A stretch of 64,000 bases of DNA from Leptodontidium sp. MPI-SDFR-AT-0119 (taxonomy: Eukaryota; Ascomycota; Leotiomycetes; Helotiales; Leptodontidiaceae), in contig JAHLEZ010000029.1 in the NCBI GenBank assembly GCA_020726505.1, positions 701,991-765,990 of the forward strand, given 5' to 3'. A program made the translations under genes and the position numbers. Of this stretch, positions 58,001 through 64,000 are shown piece by piece. Under the pieces are notes generated by a model. It ran no database searches. It saw only the letters and a program-made list of their open reading frames with translations, and was not told where the DNA came from. How positions within the stretch are numbered: the stretch's first letter is position 1; each line of letters starts with the position of its first letter.

Positions 58001-61000
58001 TATATAGTAAATAAGGCAACTAGTTTTAGTGCGGCGAAACTACTCTAAAAAGCCCCTAATTCGGCTACGGCTCGGGCTACTTTTAACGCATTTAAGTCAG
58101 TATAAATTGACATATACCTTAGACCTCTAGATTTCATCGTATACGACTATAGCACTAATTTCAATTCTAAAGAGTTTCGGAGTGCACTTAGATCTATGGG
58201 TAACACCTCTAAACTAGTACTTATTAAGGCATATTATTTAATTAGCAAAGTTAAGTAATACTACCGCCTACTACGCCGTGCTTATGAAATCGTTATAGAA
58301 GAGTACCCTAAGTTAAGCGACGAAGACTGACTATAAATAATAATAAAAGTAGTAAACGATATAGTTAGTCCTAATAGGCTAATCCTTATACTATTTATTT
58401 TTGGGGTATACCCTAAAATGACAGAGTTAAATCCCCTAAATCCGTCAGTCAAGTAACGTGCGGCTACAATTAAGAAAGCTATAAAAGAGGTACAGAAAAT
58501 TTATGTTACGCGTAAAGTCAATAATATATTAATTACACGAAACAGCCCTAAAACTACTTATATTTACGATCTCTACTTCAATAACTAAGTTCTAGTGTAT
58601 CAAGAGGGTAAAAGATAGACAGGACCTTACGATTTCTTAGGTATAAAGGGAGAATTATATAAGATTAACATAGGAAACAGGAGAATACGTACGTTCCGAT
58701 TAACTATAGTTTGTCCCTTTAAGACAGACACCTTTAATATTAAACGACAAAAAGAAAACTTACTAGAGGATATCTATGAGTAATATCTAAGACCCCCGGT
58801 TAAAAACGCTACCGAAACAGTACTGAATTTACCACGAATCGCTATCAAAATCCCATTTACGAAATATATTTTAGATTTACCGACTATCGATGACAATTAC
58901 GATGTCGAAGTGTTTCTAACTGAGAAGGAGACGAGGGACCGGGAGATATCTATTAAACTTTATATTAAAGGGAAGATTATAGCGTTTAGGCCGCTATTCT
59001 AGTAGTCCCAAAGGACGGAATACGAAGTACTTATTAAAAGGGGTGTTTTTGTGCTTATCTATAAGGACGACCCTAAAGTGAGAGGCCACCACATCTTTAA
59101 GTTAAGAATAATAGACGAAGTCAAAGGCAAAGAGACGTTAACTCTATATAAGAAGTTAAGACTAATAATTTAGTACTTTAACGACAAAGGGAAGAGAAAA
59201 ATACTAACTTAATCTCTAACAATCTAACAGTTTAACTAACAGTTACTCATTTTCTTAGCCGCTGCCGTTAAGTACCTAAATCGCCTCTAAAACTAGTCTA
59301 AATCTTATCTAGCTATTAAGGACATTACTTAAGCTTACGTCCAGGCAGAAATAAGGCTTCTCTAGGACATTTTTATATAGCCACTAGAAGAGATCGCAGG
59401 AGATTTCCCTCCTAGCACGATATTTATAATAATACTACTATTATACGGTATACTTAAGTCCAGAAATTATTAGTTTAATATATATTATAAATATTATATG
59501 GAGAACTTATAAATAGAGACATTAATATACGACTTATACTTGTTAATTAGTACTAAGGAAAGCTATAAATTTAGAGTCGTAAGTATATAAACAAACGACA
59601 CGTTAATTCTAGGAAATAAGGACTTTTTAGTAAGAGAGTAAGATAAGATTACTAAGGCCGGTTTTCTGACGAAGCCAATACAAGTACTACTCCTTACTAA
59701 AACTATTACGTTTAATAGGTGTATTATCTTTATAGACGGGGACAGCCTCTATATGTCTCAGAAGGGTCAGGGAGTAAGACTAGAGCTAGTTAACGTAAGA
59801 AAAGAAGACTATAAGAAGGCTTATAGAGAGTAACGAGCTCGTGCGGCTTACTTTACTATTATATATTAGCCGGAAGTAACATTTGACCTCTTTGTCACAG
59901 CGTAACACTAAGATCCGACAGAAGACGACGTCAAGGCCTTAAACCTACGCCTTAAATAGCAAATAAATAACCTAAAAAGAGGACTTTAATACGTATTAGT
60001 TGACTTACGGTCCGCGAAGGTCTACGTTTTTGTAGACAGTTCTTTTACTAATAACAAAGACCTGAGTTCATAAATAGGTTTTGTATTAGTAATCAGTGCC
60101 GAAACAGTAGGGGATGCGCAATTTACCTTGACCGGTAATATCGTGTATATTAACTCAATAAAATATAAGAGAGTAACTCGTGTAGTACTTGTATTGGAGT
60201 TATATGTTATAGTAGTTAGTATTAATATATTAATCTCCCTTAGTATAACTATTAATATAGTAACTGATAAGCTTGGCATCCCACGTCTTCTTATAGTTGT
60301 TTACACGGATTCTTTGTCCTTTTATAAGTGTATTGTCAAGCTTAGGACGACGAAAGAGAAGCGCTTAATAATCGATATTATAGTTATTTGTTAATTATAT
60401 AAGCGCAGAGACCTAACGGAGGTTCGATAGATTAATGGCGCTAATAATCCTACTGACACTATAACGAAGAGCACTTTAAATAAGGCTCTTCGGGATTTTA
60501 TTAACATTAATATCTTTACTATTAAAATAAAGGGTTAAGTTTAACGGTTAATCGAAGTTAATTTGGACTAGTAACAGAGGGGTTTTTTATACTCATTGAT
60601 TTTTTTTATTATTTATACATTTCCTTGTAACTTTTATTTTTATTAATTTATCACTTACGATTATTTTTATATTTAGTTAATTTACGAAGTCAGAAACATA
60701 CTTAATTTAGTTCTAAATACCCTCTGATTTAAAGTATTAACGGGCAGCCTTACGACGACACTTTAATAGGGACAAACTGCCGGTTTCACTATAGGGGGCT
60801 ACTCTTATATAGTAATATAAAGAAAGTGCCGCCACGAAGAACTTACTACGAAGCTAATCCGAAATAAGGCCGAATCTCCTACGTATATATATTAAGGAGA
60901 GGTTCTTCCTCTTCCCCCTCCTCCTCCCCCGCGCCATAGCGGCGACTTCGGCGGAGACACTTAGTAAGAGTATCGTCCTCACCGCCGTCCTCCCTACTAC

Positions 61001-62043
61001 GCTTAGTAGCGGCAGAGGAGACGACAGTAAAGAGCTAATTCAGGACTAACACCGTCTCTTATAATACAAAAGTTATTAGTACTTAAGAGCCTTAATATTA
61101 AAAAAGAATAAGGGGTTTAACTTACTACTTACGAGCTGGCTAAGCCAACGATTTCCCGGCGTATAGCGCGCGTTTCCTTTAATAACACTAACGATAACTC
61201 CCTAGTAGTCTTTAGTACGTTAATAGTAGCGACTAATAATGCCGAATTAATTAATTTAACGGCAGTAACGATGGCTTCTTTATCTTTTGCCTCGAGGGCA
61301 ATAACTAGACAAAGGTATTCTTTAGCGACAAACTATAGAATCTATTATATATTAGTAACTATATATCTAGAGTACTTTCGGCGAGGATTCGGATACAATT
61401 TAGAATAGGGAAAAGAAATAAGAATACTTACTAAGTTACACCGGGACTTCTTCTCTACGTAATATGCACATTTCTTACTCTTGGGATTATTAAAGGCGTA
61501 TACGTAAGATAGGTTCTTTACGAGGAGACGAACGTACCGAATATAGCATTTGCGGTATATAAGGTCGAGCGCTCTTATGGGTATTAATATAAGTACTGTT
61601 TTTAGTTAACATACTATTTCCTTATTAAATTATCTTTAAAGAGTATATTTACTTTTAGGTTGTCTATTTGATTTAATATAGTCTTCTTAGAAATGTCAGT
61701 TTTTAAGCTATATTAAACGAATTCAGGAGATCAGAAAAGCAGTATACGTATAATAGTTATATATATATTAATTAAAGAAGACTTTAAACCTTTAAGAGAG
61801 ACGACATATATATATCTATTATATTATATAATACTAGGGGTTCTTATTGTCACTAGTTCTCGCTTAGCTTCGCTACTACGTCTCGCCAGATTCGGACCCC
61901 TTTCAGGCCACTTTCGAGACACTGTCAGATCGGGATTAGACGCTATCAAATACTCTGTCATTTTATTTGTTATTTCTTATATATTACTAGTTATTTACTT
62001 TTACGTATATTAGAAATAGTTTTTCTAAAAGAAGTTTTGCCTA

Positions 62044-62300
62044 TATTAGTCCACAGGTCCTTATATAGTTATACTTCAGTCTAGAAAGGGGGTGCGGGTC
62101 AAAGTCAAGGGTCAGAACTTAGCCGGACTAGTTTTAGTAGAAATTCGGTGAGGTTTCGTAGTATATAGTCTAGCTCTCCTTACACTCTCTTAGAATATAC
62201 ATAGATTTTTAAACTAACTATTTATTACTCTGTCACCATACTCGCATTTTAAATATATTCACACTTGCGGCGTAGTACATAAACCGGTACTGCACCGACA
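62044..62300 (+). repeat. 3' LTR of the Copia element
   Basis: 257 bp, the same ends as the 5' LTR, followed by AGATT. It differs from the 5' LTR almost only by C/T and G/A transitions. Confidence 0.9.
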
Positions 62301-63874
62301 AGATTATAAAGATATAAAATATAATCTTAATAAGTAAGTAACTATAGTCTAAGATATTAGAGATTTTAGGTTAGAAAGGGTGTTATAGTTATACGATTTA
62401 ACGTACTTTTTATCTTATATAATCGCGCTAAAGGACGAGGAGATCTAGAGCTTATATAAATTACTACTAAAGAAAGAGCTTAATGTAAGTAGCGAGAATA
62501 CTAAGGATCTTAATCTCGTCTAAATCCTAGTTATAACTAAAGCTGTCTTAAGAGACGCCTACTAATTATATAGCGACACTTCGTTAAACTAGAAAATGAC
62601 ACAGTAGCGGGCTAATATCCTAAATAAATTCTATGTTAAGGCGTTAGGCAAAGCAAATAAGTTCCGGTATTATAAGAATACGTCGACCTTAGTTACTTAC
62701 TTCACTACTATAAAGTAGTTGTTAATATACTACTACCGCGTAGTGTATTATAAAGGCGGTTATTTTACGCGGGCTAAGCTAGACTAAGTACTGCCCGGGG
62801 ATATTATTTAACCAACTACCTAGTAGATTCAAGCTATAAACGAGATTATAAAGGCTTTGGCTTTAGAGGATAAAAAAGAGGCGGAGTTAGCTATTAAGTA
62901 TACTATTCGGCGACTTTACTTATCCCTAATTTGTTATACTATTAGCAGCGTGCTGTTCAAATCGCCCGTCTTAAGTTTCTACGCTATGTTAAGTAGGAAA
63001 GTTTATAGGAAAGGCCGAGGGTTATAGGAAGAGCCGGGGAATTTCAATAGCCACTTGTTAGCTTTAACTTAGACTACTTAGCTCGTGTTCTTTAACTATA
63101 CTTGTTTTTAAGAGTAAGATAATAAGGACTAAATCCCCGTCTTCTTTACTAAGATCTATAAGAAGTTCTTTTAATAGTTAACTAAGACGCCGTTTAAGTA
63201 TATTCTATAATAGAGGCTGTACTTATTTAAAGTTAAAAAGGCTATAATTACTAAGTATTAAGCTTAATAGTCCCTGGACAGGCAGATAATAGAATATCGC
63301 GGGGTAGAATTATAAATGTCGTAAATCTCTGACTTAGTGGCTTCTAAATATTAACAGGCCTATGCCTTGCTTTATAATAAGCTCTTATTTTAAGTAAAAG
63401 ACTTGACTCTTATAAAATCGTAGCGGCTAAAAGACGACTTAAATCTAAAAGATTTTGGAGGCTCGTGGCTCTCTTATCTTAGTAATGCCGAGTTCTTAAA
63501 AGGTGCTAAGCTCGCTCTCTTCCGGTAGATTTAAGGTAATATTAAACTCCGGGCTATATTCTTAACTAAGGCTAAAGACAGGAGTATAATCTTGTGTCTT
63601 AAGGCTATAGACATTTACGAGTCACACGCTTAAGAATTCCTAAAGCCGTTATTAATATTATGTTATATCCCCGGCGGCTTACCGTTACGAGCGTCCGAGC
63701 TACTCTCGGCAATATAATATAATAATACTTAGCAGCGCCACTTATTTATTTAAGAGAAGTTACTAATAATTTATATTTAATATTATAAAGGCTAGTAATA
63801 GTCTAAGGCGTATAAGGACAACATCCGCTTTATCCTAAAGGCGATTAGTAATTTATTACTTCCGTATATTATAT

Positions 63875-64000
63875 TTAGGGTTAGGGTTAGGGTTAGGGTT
63901 AGGGTTAGGGTTAGGGTTAGGGTTAGGGTTAGGGTTAGGGTTAGGGTTAGGGTTAGGGTTAGGGTTAGGGTTAGGGTTAGGGTTAGGGTTAGGGTTAGGG
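63875..64000 (+). repeat. Telomere, 21 perfect TTAGGG repeats
   Basis: TTAGGG repeats run 5'-to-3' to the end of the window with no variant unit. This places the window end at, or within, the right chromosome terminus. There is no subtelomeric satellite between them and the RIPed gene. Confidence 0.97.

Larger units (their letters stand above)
54747..62300 (+). mobile_element. Full-length RIPed Ty1/Copia element (7554 bp), TSD AGATT
   Basis: LTRs of 257 bp at 54747-55003 and 62044-62300, with perfect target duplications AGATT (54742-54746, 62301-62305). Decayed + strand polyprotein: gag region 55.0-57.2 kb; Copia protease near 57.46 kb (SAGSRLSLGVT); integrase near 57.75-58.35 kb (RRLYRRFGHPL, then IVYDYSTNFNSKEF); RT near 59.25-59.8 kb (TNDTLIL); RNase H near 60.0-60.5 kb (YTDSLSFYKCIVKL). 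Integrase before RT is the Copia order. An 88-codon open stretch (60128-60394) is the least damaged part. About 1.5 kb between RNase H and the 3' LTR has no identifiable domain. A cleaner solo LTR of this family is at 38219. Confidence 0.92.
54250..63874 (+). pseudogene. RIPed telomere-associated zinc-finger (RecQ-linked, DUF3505-type) gene, split by Copia and cut by the telomere
   Basis: Two blocks, 54250-54746 and 62306-63874, read in one + strand frame once the Copia element and one AGATT copy are removed (ELFKKLKKDYKDIKYNLNK across the joint). The N-terminal block has a C2H2-like CYVCKSCIIPGRLSQERHF start. The second block has YYYRVVYYKGGYFTRA, LICYTISSVLFKSPVLSF and EEPGNFNSHLLALT, as in the large telomere-linked proteins of fungi that carry a RecQ helicase domain downstream. 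CAG/CAA/TGG codons are stops throughout (RIP). The coding sequence runs directly into TTAGGG repeats, so the helicase part is absent. Family assignment is from memory of motif patterns. Confidence 0.7.

Noticed and set aside
60905..60932. C-rich tract near 60.9 kb as a second quadruplex or promoter
   Set aside because: It lies inside the RIPed Copia 3' region with irregular run lengths and no gene beside it.
1..64000. tRNA, rRNA or a backbone biosynthetic gene (PKS, NRPS, terpene synthase)
   Set aside because: None recognised on either strand on reading; a tRNAscan and HMM search would be decisive.

Overview
This is the right-hand end of a chromosome from a filamentous ascomycete (Pezizomycotina). 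The last 126 bases (63875-64000) are 21 perfect TTAGGG repeats. The genes have short spliceosomal introns (46-75 bp, GT-AG). A HET-domain gene is present. All transposons are saturated with C-to-T and G-to-A changes of the repeat-induced point mutation (RIP) type: very TpA-rich, with TAG/TAA at former CAG/CAA/TGG codons. The genus cannot be named from the sequence.

Layout. 1-4.6 kb is RIP-degraded transposon DNA with a hAT transposase tail and one clean solo LTR (4086-4289). 5-8 kb is non-RIPed DNA with no recognised gene; it holds a degenerate ~190-bp direct repeat. 8.1-26.06 kb is a compact island of seven intact genes: GH78 alpha-L-rhamnosidase, APC-family permease, two paralogous BBE-like FAD oxidases, a Baeyer-Villiger-type monooxygenase, a class III (glutamate-1-semialdehyde aminomutase-like) aminotransferase, and a Zn2Cys6 regulator. 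26.1-48.8 kb is a nest of mobile elements. It holds a complete Ty3/Gypsy chromovirus (26314-32903, TSD CAAGC), a 960-bp LTR miniature (33086-34045), two minus-strand Gypsy fragments, a solo Copia LTR (38219-38474, TSD CTTTA), a gag-only LTR element (41393-42895, TSD CCCTT) and a degraded Helitron. 49-54 kb is a second non-RIPed island with an intact HET gene and an APH-family pseudogene. 54.2-63.9 kb is a RIPed telomere-associated zinc-finger gene, interrupted by a complete Copia element (54747-62300, TSD AGATT) and cut off directly by the telomere.

Main discovery. The 10-mer ATCTAAGCGC (core ATCTAAGCG, either strand) recurs upstream of every gene or divergent gene pair in the 8-26 kb island: five copies at 12-bp spacing before the rhamnosidase, a group between permease and oxidase 1, two between monooxygenase and aminotransferase, one before oxidase 2 and one before the Zn2Cys6 gene. 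I did not see the exact 9-mer elsewhere when reading by eye. The simplest reading is one co-regulated metabolic cluster whose sites are bound by its own Zn2Cys6 protein. The cluster has uptake (permease), deglycosylation (rhamnosidase), flavin oxidation (two BBE-like, one BVMO) and transamination, but no PKS, NRPS, terpene synthase or other standard backbone enzyme. It is therefore either an unrecognised tailoring or catabolic pathway or a non-canonical biosynthetic cluster.
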